This document shows positions 18,497 to 28,371 of a DNA stretch of 64,000 nucleotides, in pieces (positions within the stretch are counted from its first letter, which is position 1; the number at the start of each line of letters is the position of its first letter). The position numbers were made by a program, and so were the translations under genes. Origin of the DNA: Aquimarina sp. ERC-38. Its GTDB lineage: Bacteria > Bacteroidota > Bacteroidia > Flavobacteriales > Flavobacteriaceae. The notes under the pieces were generated by a model, which was given only the letters and a program-made list of their open reading frames with translations, ran no database searches and was not told where the DNA came from. The DNA is taken from the NCBI RefSeq assembly GCF_026222555.1, contig NZ_CP098511.1, positions 62,001 through 126,000 on the forward strand, read 5' to 3'.

Positions 18497-19944
18497 TCCT
18501 ACTTTGTCATCTTATGTTTTATAGTTTTTATTTTGATCTCTTAGAAGTTGGTTGATGTATCTTTTATGCTGTTTTAGAATAATGTTTATAGCTACTTGAG
18601 GTTTTTCTATTTTTGTTTTTATACATAGGCACACGATTTTTCTTAGGGTTGGTGCTGTATACTTTTGATCTTTAGTTTCTATTTTTAGTTTAGCAATCAA
18701 CAGCATTGCCATCATACAAATTGCCATGTGGTTATGAAAACCATGCCATCCCCTAATTTGATAGTCTCCCATTCCCACTAGGTTTTTCCCTTCTTTAAAA
18801 ATTTGCTCGATAAATATTCTTTGTCCTTGCTTTTGCGCTAGCTCTTTGATGTGGTCGTTTTCCATATTTGTCAAGGAATATTTAGTTTTTCCATCGGTAT
18901 CTTTTCGAACCAGTAGTACCAAATCTAACCACTTGTTTTCACGGGTAAGAATTTGCACTTTGGCATAGTGGAACTTTGCTTTGAGAGTTCCTTTGGTTGA
19001 TTCTCGAATTGTGATGTGTTCAAAATCATCTTCCAATAAGTTGGCGGTGTATTTGTCTACCCTGCATTTTTCATTTGGATCGTAATTGAAATAGATCAAA
19101 TGGTCACTGCGGATATCCCCTATAAAATCAATACGGGCACCTATCAAATAGTCTAACAAAAAAGTAGCATTGCCATACAACGCATCGAAGTTCACGTAAT
19201 CGAAGGCAACCCCTTTGATCTTTGCCTGTTCTATGATCTGCCATGCTATCTCTGGCTTGCTACAATGTTTTTGATCCTTAGGGATATTGCATTTGTCTCT
19301 TCTCAAACTATCACAATCCCATTCCTTTGGCATAAATAGGCGCATATCAATAGGGGCGTAATTTATGCCTTGCGAAAGGCCTGCTGCGACGGCTACTTGT
19401 CCATTATCTGTCTTACCAATACAGCCTAAATATTGTCTAGAAACACAAGCTGACATTTTACCTTTTTTACGAAAACCTACCTCGTCTATCAGTAGCGCAG
19501 TTGGTTGTTTGCCCTTGGCAAAGAGCTGTGAGGCCTCCATAGCTACTTGATCCATTAAGCCCTCATACGACCAATGACCACTATTGATAAAATGATTGAT
19601 ACTTTGCTGATCCAAACACGACAAGTGGTCTGCAATATTCTGACAGTTAGCTGTCTTCTTCTCTAATTTAAAAAGTGATTGAAAATAATCGAATGCATGT
19701 TGCCCGTAAGAGAACTTGACAATCTTAAAATGGGTGCTGAAATTTAAAAAGAAGGAGTTAAGGTTCGATTCAATAAACCCCAGAAATTCTGAATTCCTGG
19801 AATCATTTTTTTTGGTGGATACTATCTATTGTAGCCCACTTTTGTTTACTTTGTGAAACATAAATTTTTGCAGGGGCAAAATAATGTGTTTATTATCATT
19901 CACAAAATGTTTTGCCCCTTTTTTTCTAAGATGACAAAGTAGAA
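18497..19944. mobile_element. IS701-family insertion sequence
   Basis: The ends read TCCTACTTTGTCATCTTA at the left and, on the opposite strand, TTCTACTTTGTCATCTTA at the right. The duplicated target is TTAA (18493-18496 and 19945-19948). Precise removal restores the host frame (KNRL-ISRGETTY). The element is 1448 bp with one transposase, and a long hairpin built on GGGGCAAAA ... TTTTGCCCC lies between the transposase start and the right end. Confidence 0.85.
18512..19825 (-). CDS. IS701 family transposase (start uncertain)
   Basis: The open frame runs without a stop from 19825. It includes an N-terminal region (FLGFIESNLNSFFLNFSTHFKIVKF in two blocks, then SYGQHAFDYFQSLFKLEKK) that belongs to the family, but no ATG lies in frame before LSCLDQQSINHF. 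The conserved start of a TTG-initiated version would be at 19624 and would lack about 65 residues. The core has LLIDEVGFRKKGKMS with the first catalytic Asp, FDYVNFDALYGN with the second, and FIEQIFKEGKNLVGMGDYQIRGW with the Glu. The missing start may mean a lost ATG and an inactive copy. Confidence 0.78.
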   Translation of the reverse strand: MVSTKKNDSRNSEFLGFIESNLNSFFLNFSTHFKIVKFSYGQHAFDYFQSLFKLEKKTANCQNIADHLSCLDQQSINHFINSGHWSYEGLMDQVAMEASQLFAKGKQPTALLIDEVGFRKKGKMSACVSRQYLGCIGKTDNGQVAVAAGLSQGINYAPIDMRLFMPKEWDCDSLRRDKCNIPKDQKHCSKPEIAWQIIEQAKIKGVAFDYVNFDALYGNATFLLDYLIGARIDFIGDIRSDHLIYFNYDPNEKCRVDKYTANLLEDDFEHITIRESTKGTLKAKFHYAKVQILTRENKWLDLVLLVRKDTDGKTKYSLTNMENDHIKELAQKQGQRIFIEQIFKEGKNLVGMGDYQIRGWHGFHNHMAICMMAMLLIAKLKIETKDQKYTAPTLRKIVCLCIKTKIEKPQVAINIILKQHKRYINQLLRDQNKNYKT

Positions 19945-20067
19945 TTAATATCTAGAGGAGAAACAACATACTTGATTGATAGTAAAAATGATATTATTTC
20001 CGAAGGCTCTAGTTTATAATTGCGTTGATATTAGTTTTTGATATTGTGCTTCAATATTTCTGTAATA

Positions 20068-21177
20068 CAATTTACGAGATAATATTTCGTATATTTGTAT
20101 ATGGGAAAACACATATCATTTGAAGTATTAGAGACTTCTTCACAACTACGTTCTATGATTCGTAAAGCATCACATTCTAAGAATGTTTTGCGGTTACAAT
20201 CCTTGCTTTATATAAAAGAAAAGACTTTTAAAAAGCAATCTGATTTAGCAAAGCATTTGGGTTATAATGTCCGTACAATGGAGTTGTGGTTAAAAACATA
20301 CAAAGAAGAAGGTATTGAAGCTATGTTAATTGGTTCAAAGCCTAGGAAGGCTAAAGAGCGTAAAGTTACCAAAGCTGTTCACACTGGTTTATCCAAAAGG
20401 TTGAATGATAGCTATCAAGGTTTTGAGAGTTACGTTCAGGCAGTAAATTGGGTCAAGGAGCAATACGGGATTAGCTACCCATACAATACCCTACGCGAAT
20501 ATATGATTGATGTTTTTGGTTCTAAGATCAAACAACCAAGAAAATCCCATATTAAAAAGGATCCGGAAGCTCAGGCTGATTTTTTAAAACTTACCAAATC
20601 TAATTTCTGAATTAAGATTAAGTCTAAATAAAGATACTTACGGTTCTATAAACCTTTACTTTCAAGATGAAGCTCGTTTTGGCTTAAAAACCCAGGTAGG
20701 TACAGTTATTACAGCTAAGTCTGTTGCCCCTAAAGTTAAGTTTCAACATAAATTTAAAAACACCTACCTCTATGGAGCGTACTCCCCAATAAATGGGGAC
20801 AGTATAGTCTTAGAGGTAGAAAATGTAAACAAAGAAATTTTCCATAACTATTTAAAGCAACTATCAGAGCATAAACCTTGTGAATTAAAGATAGTAGTAA
20901 TAGATAATGCAGGGTTTCATTCAACAAAAGATATGCTAATACCTGATAATATCAAACTCCTTAGGATACCACCATATACCCCTGAATTAAACCCTTGTGA
21001 GCAAGTCTGGGCTTATATAAAAAAGAGGTTTAAAAATAAAACGTATGAAAATTTAGAAGACCTGAAAGATTGGCTGAAGCAATTCGTTGAAAGTATGAGC
21101 CAAGAAACAATAAAATCTATTGTTGGGAACCATCACTATTTAAACGCCTTTTATACGAAATAAATAACCGTAAATCG
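20068..21177. mobile_element. IS630-family insertion sequence nested in IS1595
   Basis: The ends are related inverted repeats CAATTTACGAGATAATATTTCGTATA and CGATTTACGGTTATTTATTTCGTATA, shown here only to mark their similarity. The TA target dinucleotide is duplicated on both sides (20066-20067 and 21178-21179), as expected for IS630/Tc1 elements. Removing it fuses the IS1595 transposase tail in frame to a new C-terminus ending in QYQKLISTQL. The element is 1110 bp. Confidence 0.82.
20101..21163 (+). pseudogene. IS630 family transposase with a frameshift
   Basis: The first frame (MGKHISFEVLETSSQLRSM ... DFLKLTKSNF) carries the helix-turn-helix region (QSDLAKHLGYNVRTMELWLKTY) and stops at 20610. 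The DDE part continues in the +1 frame from about 20594: LPNLISELRLSLNKD, YFQDEARFGLK, VVIDNAGFHS and IPPYTPELNPCEQVW with the third acidic residue. The shift falls at a T5A4 tract. A T TTA AAA heptamer is present, but a -1 slip would meet a stop at once, so an indel in the tract is the simpler reading. Confidence 0.82.
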
Positions 21178-22165
21178 TATAATTCTTTATAGCGTTAACA
21201 TTTAAGACGGTTTTTTGCACAAATAGCAACGCTTTATCCTTATTGTTTTTGAGCTGCTCTTTGAGCTTAAACCAATTTAGGTACTGTTGCAGGTATTTAG
21301 CGGCTACGCCCCAAAAAGCATTATCAATCCATTTTTTTATTCTGTTGTGGGTAGAATTAACATGTTGTATATGGTATATTTTATCTTTTACCCGTTGTTT
21401 TATACTCCCTTTTAATGGATGGTGTTCTATGTTTTGGTCTATAGCAAAGCCTTTATAACTCACATGGGCATCACTACAAAGAATCGTCTGGTTCTTGTTA
21501 ATTCGGTCTCCGATAGCTTTTTGTATATCACTTTTCTTGATACGCCCCATAGTTGCAACTGTCAAATCCAAACCTGACCTCCTGTCTTGTGTAACAATGA
21601 CCGCTACATGATCTTTGTTAACACCTCTTTTACTAGAGGTGCCACCACGTTTCCTAGATTCACGCCCTTCAGGAGTTTTTCCTTTTTCCGAGTTTAAAAA
21701 GAAGGTTTCATCACTTTCAGTAATTCCAGTAAAATCATCCCGATTTGTATCCGTTAAGGAAGCTAATATTTTATGACGCCAATCAAATGCAGTCTTTTTA
21801 TTGATTTTCAAAGATTCCTTGATCTTATCCAAACTCTTTTCTTCTAACATTAAGGCTAAATAGGCATCTACTTTATCTTTCTTATGTAAACCAGCCATCC
21901 AAGTGCCTGTATATTCTGTAAAGCTCCTGCGACAAGACTTACATTTGTAGCGCTGTGCTCCTCTATCCATACCAAAACGAACATATTTGGGGTGATCACA
22001 ATGAGGGCAACACCCTTGTTTATTGTCCAAAATATGACGACGAGATGCTTGCACTTGAATTGAAGAGCTTTCCTTAGTGATGAGCTTCTCTAACTCTACA
22101 GCCAATAAAGCCTGATCTTCAACAGATAACTTACTTATCCCAACTTTTATCTTTTCTAAATCCAT
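21140..22165 (-). CDS. IS1595 family transposase with an exchanged C-terminus
   Basis: A 341-residue protein with the ISXO2-like layout: an N-terminal zinc ribbon (CCPHCDHPKYVRFG ... YKCKSCRRSF), a helix-turn-helix region and a DDE core (ITESDETFF, ILCSDAHVSYKGF, NSTHNRIKKWI). The last dozen residues (TIYGYLFRIKGV) come from the terminal repeat of the IS630 element that has landed in its 3' end. Without it the frame would continue as YYRNIEAQYQKLISTQL. The catalytic core is untouched, so activity cannot be ruled out. Confidence 0.88.
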   Translation of the reverse strand: MDLEKIKVGISKLSVEDQALLAVELEKLITKESSSIQVQASRRHILDNKQGCCPHCDHPKYVRFGMDRGAQRYKCKSCRRSFTEYTGTWMAGLHKKDKVDAYLALMLEEKSLDKIKESLKINKKTAFDWRHKILASLTDTNRDDFTGITESDETFFLNSEKGKTPEGRESRKRGGTSSKRGVNKDHVAVIVTQDRRSGLDLTVATMGRIKKSDIQKAIGDRINKNQTILCSDAHVSYKGFAIDQNIEHHPLKGSIKQRVKDKIYHIQHVNSTHNRIKKWIDNAFWGVAAKYLQQYLNWFKLKEQLKNNKDKALLFVQKTVLNVNAIKNYTIYGYLFRIKGV

Positions 22166-22283
22166 AAATTAAAAATACAAATAATAGCAATTATAAACTA
22201 GAGCGAAGAATTATTCTGACGAAATTAAGATTAAAAAAGACGGGGATAAAACTTTCAGAAGTTAAACGATGTATTAATAAAAG

Positions 22284-23673
22284 TTAGCCATCCCCGTTTT
22301 TTCTAAGTGAAAGGTAAATAAAGTTGTCCATTTTGGTTTGTTCTTTGGGTGTTCATTACCTTCCACCTCAATCTAACTGGCATTAAGAGTATAGAGACTA
22401 CTTTACTTATTTTGTAGTAAATAAAGTTGGTAAGTTCCCTGGGTATATTTTTATTAAGGTAATTATATCCGGCATCCAGTAGGAGTACGAGATGCATTGC
22501 CTTTACTTTTTTGTAGATAATATATATGGCTACCGTTAGGGTTGCTAACATAGATTGCAATCCTGTAAAGGTTTTGACCTGGATATCTTCTAATTTGTAT
22601 TCTTGTTTTATATCCCTGTAGTATTCTTCTATCTTCCATCGCATCCCATATACTTTGAATGCCCACTGGGCTACTTCAATAGGTGTTTTCAAATGGGGTT
22701 TGACAAGTAAGTATGTAAGCCCCCATGCTTTTTGTTCCTGGAGATAACCAACCAGAGTTGATGTTTTTTTCTCTTTACAAAATACGAGACTTCTAGAGCT
22801 GCCAGTGTATAGGTTTGTACCTGTGTTTTGTTTTTTTGATCTTAACCACACGCTGCTCGATAATAAAGTTTACCCTTTTAACTATCTGTCTTACCTTGAG
22901 CGCTTCCCCTTTGTAATGGAGTTGGGTATTGCGCTTCAAGCGTAAAATAAAGCTAGGTACCCCAGTGGTCAAAAAACCTTTTAGGATACTATTGTCCCCT
23001 CCACGGTCAATTACCCAGCACCCTTTGCCATCGAGCTTATCTGCTACATCCCTTATAGCTTTTTTTATCTTATTGTTACTGCTAAAGGTACCCATCTGAT
23101 AGCTGTAAGCTTTACTAAAGACCGGTGTGATCTCCTTATGGGTATTTATTGCATTTATACTAATTAAGTTGTAGCCCAGTCCAACACCTCCATCTTTTAT
23201 GCGCATGACTTGATAATATAACTACCGTCCAACAAAAGGAAGTCATCCTTATTGATCGAAGGGGCAATGCTTTGCAAATGGTTATTAAGTACCTTATCAG
23301 CGTAATTATCTTTTAGGTACTGGGCAGAAAGCCGTTTGGTAACAAACTTTAACGTTAAAGGCTCCTTAAGGCTAGCAGCTATCTAGTTTACAAAGATACT
23401 TTTGGATTTTAATATCCCAACGACCATATCCCGTAAAGACCGAAGTTCGGGCTTTGTCATAGAGGTAGTTGAAGAAAAATAACCGCTTAGCTGGATTTGT
23501 AATTTTTTTGTTAGTATCTTGCTCATAGAACTGTTTTTAAAGTGGGTATTTGTGTTTTTTGTCAATTACAAAATACAATTTTTTAAACAGTTTTTCATTT
23601 CTAAAACCCCTCAAATAACCAGTAAAACCAATATATAAACAAATTCAATATATAATTTTCAGGGGAAGGCTAA
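22284..23673. mobile_element. Decayed DDE (IS4-type) insertion sequence
   Basis: Short inverted ends TTAGCCATCCCCG (left) and the complement of GGGGAAGGCTAA (right) frame a broken transposase gene. No target duplication was seen, and the right end cuts directly into an IS4 fragment. A further inverted copy of ACGGGGAT with an A-run lies at about 22236-22248, making a large hairpin with the left end that could serve as a terminator. The ends are tentative. Confidence 0.5.
22303..23526 (-). pseudogene. IS4-type DDE transposase, multiply broken
   Basis: The N-terminus MSKILTKKLQIQLSGYFSS runs to an in-frame TAG after SIFVN. The same frame goes on with LKEPLTLKFVTKRLSAQYLKD and LLLDGSYIIKSCA up to a TAA. 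The next part (DGGVGLGYNLISINAIN, WVIDRGGDNSILKGF) is in another frame. A further shift near 22830 leads to the last part (TYLLVKPHLKTPIEVAQWAF, YGMRWKIEEYYRDIKQEYKLE) with the catalytic Glu. At least three lesions make it non-functional. Confidence 0.75.
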
Positions 23674-24488
23674 ATATAGATGAGATTGCTTATGCTTTGG
23701 ATAGTAGTACTATTGATCTATGTCTCTCTTTATTTTCTTGGGCAAAATTTAGAAAAAATAAAGGTGCGATCAAGATGCATACCCAATTAGATCTGAGAGG
23801 ATCTATACCTGCTTTTATAGAAATAACAGATGGGAAGGTACATGATGTAAATATTTTAGATAATTTAATTCTAGAGCCAGGTGTTTTTTAAATTATGGAT
23901 AGGGCTTATTTGGATTTTGATAGGTCGTATCACATGGATCAATGCCTGAGTTTCTTTGTGATTAGAGAGAAACGCAATTTTAATTATAGAAGAATCTATT
24001 CGAATAAAGTAGATAAGAAACTCGGTTTTAAGTGCGATCAAACCATAAAGTTGACAGGGTTTTATACATCACAGAAATACCCAAAAATGCTTCGTAGGAT
24101 CAAGTACTTCGATAAAGAAACGGGAAAGGACCTCGTATTTTTAACTTACAATTTTACATATGGGGCGGAAGTCATTACAAAGCTCTATAAAGAACGATGG
24201 AAAATCGAATTATTTTTCAAATGGATAAAACAACACCTTAGAATTAAAAAATTCTTTGGAACAAGTTTAAATGCGGTGTATACACAAATATGGATAGCGG
24301 TAAGCGTGTACCTATTGATTGCAATTATGAAAAAGAGATTGAAATTAGACCAAGGACTTTACACTATTTTACAGGTTTTGAGTATTAGTCTATTTGAAAA
24401 AACAACTATAAATCAATTGTTTAACAACAAGAAATACAAAAACCAAACTACTGCCAGTTATAATCAACTAAAAATGTTCGACTTATAA
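23674..24488 (+). pseudogene. IS4 family transposase fragment
   Basis: It is 5'-truncated at the right end of the previous element. It begins within the DDE core (NIDEIAYALDSSTIDLCLSL) and runs through IKMHTQLDLRGSIPAFIE. An in-frame TAA follows VF at 23889, where relatives have Tyr (VFYIMDRAYLDF). The frame then continues through ITKLYKERWKIELFFKWIKQHLRIKKFFG to KMFDL. It is a relative of the element at 16843-18148 but clearly diverged from it. Truncation plus a nonsense codon make it a remnant. Confidence 0.82.
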
Positions 24489-25184
24489 CCGGACAGTAGT
24501 GTAAACAATATTAAAGTAAATTCAAAGTGTAAATGGTATTAGAAGTAAAATAAATCAATTAAACAATGTGGCTTGAAAATAGTACCAAATTTAGTAGGTA
24601 TTCAATTTGTTATTTTCATATTTCTATAGAACAAATCTAAAGGTCATAGCTAAAACGAGGCTTTTTTATGCAAAGATTCAATTTTTTTAAATGAAGATTC
24701 ATGTTATTCTATATCGATATAACTATGACATAATTCTCTCCATAGATGCGGAGTACATAAAGCAAAGACTAGAAGGTCTTTGATTAAAAAGGTAAGGTTT
24801 CCTAAATGAGTAAAGAGACCAAGAATAAAATGATGTACCATATGGTTATCCAACTAGGTTTTAATATGTACTAGTAATAGTCAGTTTGCTTCCGATTATG
24901 TTATGGAGTATATTCTACAAGAGTGCGAATTTAATTTTACAACCGCTATCCAACTCAACCTGGTGGCCTCCTATTAAAAACAGAATTAGACTAAACATAT
25001 AATAATATTAATCTGAAGTAAAACAACTTCAAAAATGCTATTATACAACTAAAATCATAAAAGTCTGTATTAAAGATAACAAACATTAGTTATTATTCTT
25101 TAATAAACCAATTTACATAGATTAAACAACGGTATTCCCATATAAAAGTATTACTTTAGGGTTGGCTAATTCAAATTTTTAAAA
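24489..25184. other. Long leader region before the second SusC gene
   Basis: About 700 AT-rich bases without a full gene. A short frame at 24861-24977 reads SNSQFASDYVMEYILQE, which faintly resembles the SQYAS segment of IS3 integrase cores and may be a fossil. A TACTTTAG at 25152-25159 is a near match to the Bacteroidota -7 box and could start transcription of susC. No terminator was found between the transposon remnant and susC. Confidence 0.4.
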
Positions 25185-28100
25185 ATGAAAAGAAAATTAT
25201 TAGGGAAATTAACGTTTTTATTAACGTTAGTAATGCATATTACTATATATGCTCAACAATCTACAATCAGCGGTACGGTTACCGACAACACAGGTTTACC
25301 CCTGCCTGGTGTTAATATTGTAGTAAAAGGCACCAATAACGGTACACAAACAGACTTTGATGGTAAATACAGTATTACTGCTAATCAAGGGGATGTTTTA
25401 CTATTTTCTTATGTAGGGTTTGCAGATCAAAGTATAACGGTTGGAGCTAATACTTCTATAAATGTACAATTGGAAGCTTCCGCCGCTGAGCTGGAAGAAG
25501 TAGTTGTAGTAGCTTATGGTGATAGGATTACTAAAACTAAACTGACGACATCAGTAGTAGAGGTATCCAATGATTTTATAGAAAATAGGCCTAATGCTAA
25601 TGTTCTTAATTCACTACAAGGTCAAGCAGCAGGTGTAAATATTGCTGTGGCATCGGGTCAACCAGGAACTAATAAAAACAATGTTTTTATTCGAGGAGTT
25701 TCATCATTAGGTTCATCTACAGAACCACTCTATGTTATAGATGGGGTACCGTTATCTCAAGGTTTTTTAAGAAATTTTAATCAGAATGAAATTGCATCAG
25801 TAACAGTTTTAAAAGATGCGGCAGCAACGTCTATATATGGTAACCGTGGAACAAATGGGGTAATAGTAATTACAACTAAAACTGGAAAGTTTGAAGAGAA
25901 CTTAAGCATTGGTTATTCATCATCTTACGGTTTCACTGACTTCATAGATGACGACTACAATCTTGGTTCTGCCTTAGATCAATTACGAATACAACAGAAA
26001 GGCTTTAATGAAGGGGTTTCAGTTCTAGCTTCTGCATTTGGCGTAGATGGTACTTATTTTGATGGAACAGCAAATGAGATTACTTTAGATCCAAATAATT
26101 TAGAAGCTTATTCAGTAAATACAGATTGGCAGGACTTATTTTTTAGAACAGGAACAACCTTATCACATGATATAAATGTAGGTGTGGGAGGAAAAAATTT
26201 TTCAAACTATACCAATGCAGGCTATTTCGAACAAGAAGGGATTGTGCCTACATCTACTTTCCAACGTTTTACAGTTCGAAATAATTTTACTGGAAGAAGT
26301 CCTAATGAAAAATTTAATTATTCTGTAAAAGTTTTTTCTGCCTTTTCTAAGAGAAGACAATTAGAACAGGAAACTAGAGCGGGAATCGATAATAATGTAT
26401 TGCAAAATCCATTAACTGGATACTTAGGTTCCTCAAGATTCTTACCAGCTAATCTTTATGAAAACGGTACGCAACTATTAAATGATTTTGGTAATCCATC
26501 GCTATCGTTGATTCCATATATGCTATTAGATCTGTTACCTGGAAATAATCAGTTTAATCAATTTCAGGAATTTAAAACTTTATTGACCTTTGATGCCTCT
26601 TATAAAATTACAGATGATATTTCGTTTGGCATTACCACCTCTGGAGATTTTACTGATGATAGGCGTATATTTGCTATAGGACCAGAGTCCTATTTATCCG
26701 TAGTTCGTGCATCAGGCGCAGGTCAACCTTCTCACGGAATAGAAACAATAGCAGATACTAGGAATTTTACTTTTGTTCATGTAAATAATCTTTCCTACAA
26801 CAAATTATTCACAGATAAGCATGATATTTCCTTAAGTTTAAGTACGGAATATACAAAAGCACACTATAGATTTAATTCACAAACACAAGTAGGTTTAAAT
26901 CCTTTAACATGGTCACCCGGGGCAGGTACAGGATATATAGCTTTTAATCCCGATGAACAACCAGTGAGTTATAGACCTACTGTTAATGCAAATGATATAG
27001 ATGCCGGTCTGTTTTCTTATTTTGCTACAAGTAGTTATGATTATGATTCAAAATATGGTTTTACAACAACTATAAGGAGAGATGGTTCTTTTAGATTTAC
27101 CGAAGACAACAGGTGGGGAACTTTTTGGGCTGTATCAGGAAGATGGAATCTTGACAAAGAAACCTTTTTAGAAAACAATTCATTTATAAATTCATTAAAA
27201 CTGAGAGCCTCTTATGGTACCACGGGTAATCAATTTGTTGTTGGAAGAGGTTTAGACTCTCAAATACCGGATATTTTTCAAGGAAATGATTTAGTACGTG
27301 ATCTAAATGCTTCCGGAACCGGCGCAAATAATAGACCTTCATTCTTTGTTTCCAATATTGCTAATCCTAATTTAGTATGGGAAACTACCGGGCAGTTTAA
27401 TGTAGGTATAGATTTTGGATTATTGGAAAATAGATTTACCGGTGCGATAGATTATTATAATCGTCTAACAACCGACTTATTTCAAGCAGTACCTGTCTCT
27501 TTTGGAACCGGAGTAGAAACAATACGTGCGAATGATGGAGCTTTAAGAAATGAAGGACTTGAATTTCAAGGGAGATTTTCTGTATTGAGAGATGGAAAAT
27601 TTAATTTAGATATTTTCGGAAATATCGGTTACAATGATGATAAATTTACGAAATTAGGAGCAGCAGATTCTGATAGTGATGGATCTTTAAGAATAGGAAC
27701 CTCGGTAATCCGAAACATTGGTGGTCAGGTAAGGGAATGGTTTTTAGTTCCTTATGAAGGTGTAAATCCTGATAATGGTAATTTGTTATTTACTGATATA
27801 GATGGAAATTCTACAGAAAGCCCAACTGATGGAGATAGAGTAGCGACAGGAAAATCTCTTTTTCCAACCTACCAAGGGGGCTTTGGTTTTGAAGCATCTT
27901 ATGAAGGCTTTTTCCTAAATACTTTGTTTGTTTTTGCAGCAGATCAATGGAGAGTAGATGGTAACTTACAATCTGTATTAGATGCTAGAAGGGCAGGAGA
28001 TTTTCCTGTATCTAATGATTTATTTGATGCTTGGACAGAACCCGGGCAAATAGCTGATATTCCCGCACTTGCCGCTACCAATATTGATGCAGGAAATAAC

Positions 28101-28361
28101 TTATCTGACCGCTTTCTGCGTGATGCCTCCTACTTACGATTGAGAAATATAACCCTTGGTTATAGTCTACCTTCACGTTTTCTTAGAGATATATTTATAA
28201 AACAATTATCAGTTAGAGTTGTTGCTGAAAACTATTTAACCTTTACAAAATGGAGAGGATTAGACCCCGAACGTATCCCTTCCGTTTCAGGCGCTTCTGA
28301 AGGTTCTGGTATTTTTCCAAGTCCTAAAATATTAACTGTTGGATTAGATATTAAATTTTAA
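25185..28361 (+). CDS. SusC/RagA family TonB-dependent transporter (second pair)
   Basis: A 1058-residue outer-membrane receptor with a signal peptide (to about YAQ24) and a regulatory-like domain (ISGTVTDNTGLPLPGVNIVV). The TonB-box region is ELEEVVVVAYGDR. The plug domain has LYVIDGVPLSQG and VTVLKDAAATSIYGNRGTNG, and the barrel ends in TVGLDIKF. Its partner SusD follows after 10 bp. No hydrolase, sensor or sigma/anti-sigma gene is nearby: the IS island is upstream and rlmB downstream. The substrate therefore cannot be guessed and may be a peptide or glycan degraded by enzymes encoded elsewhere. Confidence 0.95.
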   Translation: MKRKLLGKLTFLLTLVMHITIYAQQSTISGTVTDNTGLPLPGVNIVVKGTNNGTQTDFDGKYSITANQGDVLLFSYVGFADQSITVGANTSINVQLEASAAELEEVVVVAYGDRITKTKLTTSVVEVSNDFIENRPNANVLNSLQGQAAGVNIAVASGQPGTNKNNVFIRGVSSLGSSTEPLYVIDGVPLSQGFLRNFNQNEIASVTVLKDAAATSIYGNRGTNGVIVITTKTGKFEENLSIGYSSSYGFTDFIDDDYNLGSALDQLRIQQKGFNEGVSVLASAFGVDGTYFDGTANEITLDPNNLEAYSVNTDWQDLFFRTGTTLSHDINVGVGGKNFSNYTNAGYFEQEGIVPTSTFQRFTVRNNFTGRSPNEKFNYSVKVFSAFSKRRQLEQETRAGIDNNVLQNPLTGYLGSSRFLPANLYENGTQLLNDFGNPSLSLIPYMLLDLLPGNNQFNQFQEFKTLLTFDASYKITDDISFGITTSGDFTDDRRIFAIGPESYLSVVRASGAGQPSHGIETIADTRNFTFVHVNNLSYNKLFTDKHDISLSLSTEYTKAHYRFNSQTQVGLNPLTWSPGAGTGYIAFNPDEQPVSYRPTVNANDIDAGLFSYFATSSYDYDSKYGFTTTIRRDGSFRFTEDNRWGTFWAVSGRWNLDKETFLENNSFINSLKLRASYGTTGNQFVVGRGLDSQIPDIFQGNDLVRDLNASGTGANNRPSFFVSNIANPNLVWETTGQFNVGIDFGLLENRFTGAIDYYNRLTTDLFQAVPVSFGTGVETIRANDGALRNEGLEFQGRFSVLRDGKFNLDIFGNIGYNDDKFTKLGAADSDSDGSLRIGTSVIRNIGGQVREWFLVPYEGVNPDNGNLLFTDIDGNSTESPTDGDRVATGKSLFPTYQGGFGFEASYEGFFLNTLFVFAADQWRVDGNLQSVLDARRAGDFPVSNDLFDAWTEPGQIADIPALAATNIDAGNNLSDRFLRDASYLRLRNITLGYSLPSRFLRDIFIKQLSVRVVAENYLTFTKWRGLDPERIPSVSGASEGSGIFPSPKILTVGLDIKF

Positions 28362-28371
28362 AATCATTAAA

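Larger units (their letters stand above)
20006..22204. mobile_element. IS1595-family insertion sequence interrupted by IS630
   Basis: An exact 18-base inverted repeat GCTCTAGTTTATAATTGC marks both ends (20006-20023, and its complement at 22187-22204). It is flanked by GAAG on both sides. An IS630 element (20068-21177) sits near the 3' end of its transposase gene. Without that insert the element is about 1.09 kb, normal for the family. A four-base duplication is shorter than the usual eight, so the exact boundary is less certain than the repeat itself. Confidence 0.78.
14656..22219 (+). pseudogene. PQQ-like beta-propeller gene split by four insertion sequences
   Basis: The ancestral gene lies in five exon-like pieces: 14656-15178, 16270-16842, 18158-18496, 19949-20005 and 22209-22219. 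Joining them with one copy of each target duplication gives 1503 bases, an uninterrupted frame of 500 codons plus TGA. The product starts with a signal peptide (MRKITSILFLLSLATSFAQ) and has PQQ/propeller-type repeats such as DLKTGDLKWQREV and DGKTGEVIWKNVF, so it was probably a secreted or periplasmic propeller protein of unknown role. The junctions are IS30 with AT, IS4 with GTAAGAAAA, IS701 with TTAA and IS1595 with GAAG. Every piece stays in phase and no other lesion is seen, so the insertions are probably recent compared with sequence decay. The last junction is the least certain, since only four codons lie beyond it. Confidence 0.82.

Noticed and set aside
20581..20600. Programmed -1 frameshift in the IS630 transposase (T TTA AAA heptamer)
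   Set aside because: A -1 slip leads to a stop within a few codons; the continuing frame needs a +1 or -2 change, so an indel in the homopolymer tract is simpler.
24861..24977. IS3 transposase remnant (SNSQFASDYVMEYI)
   Set aside because: Only about 15 residues resemble the family and no catalytic residue is preserved, so it is mentioned only as a possible fossil.
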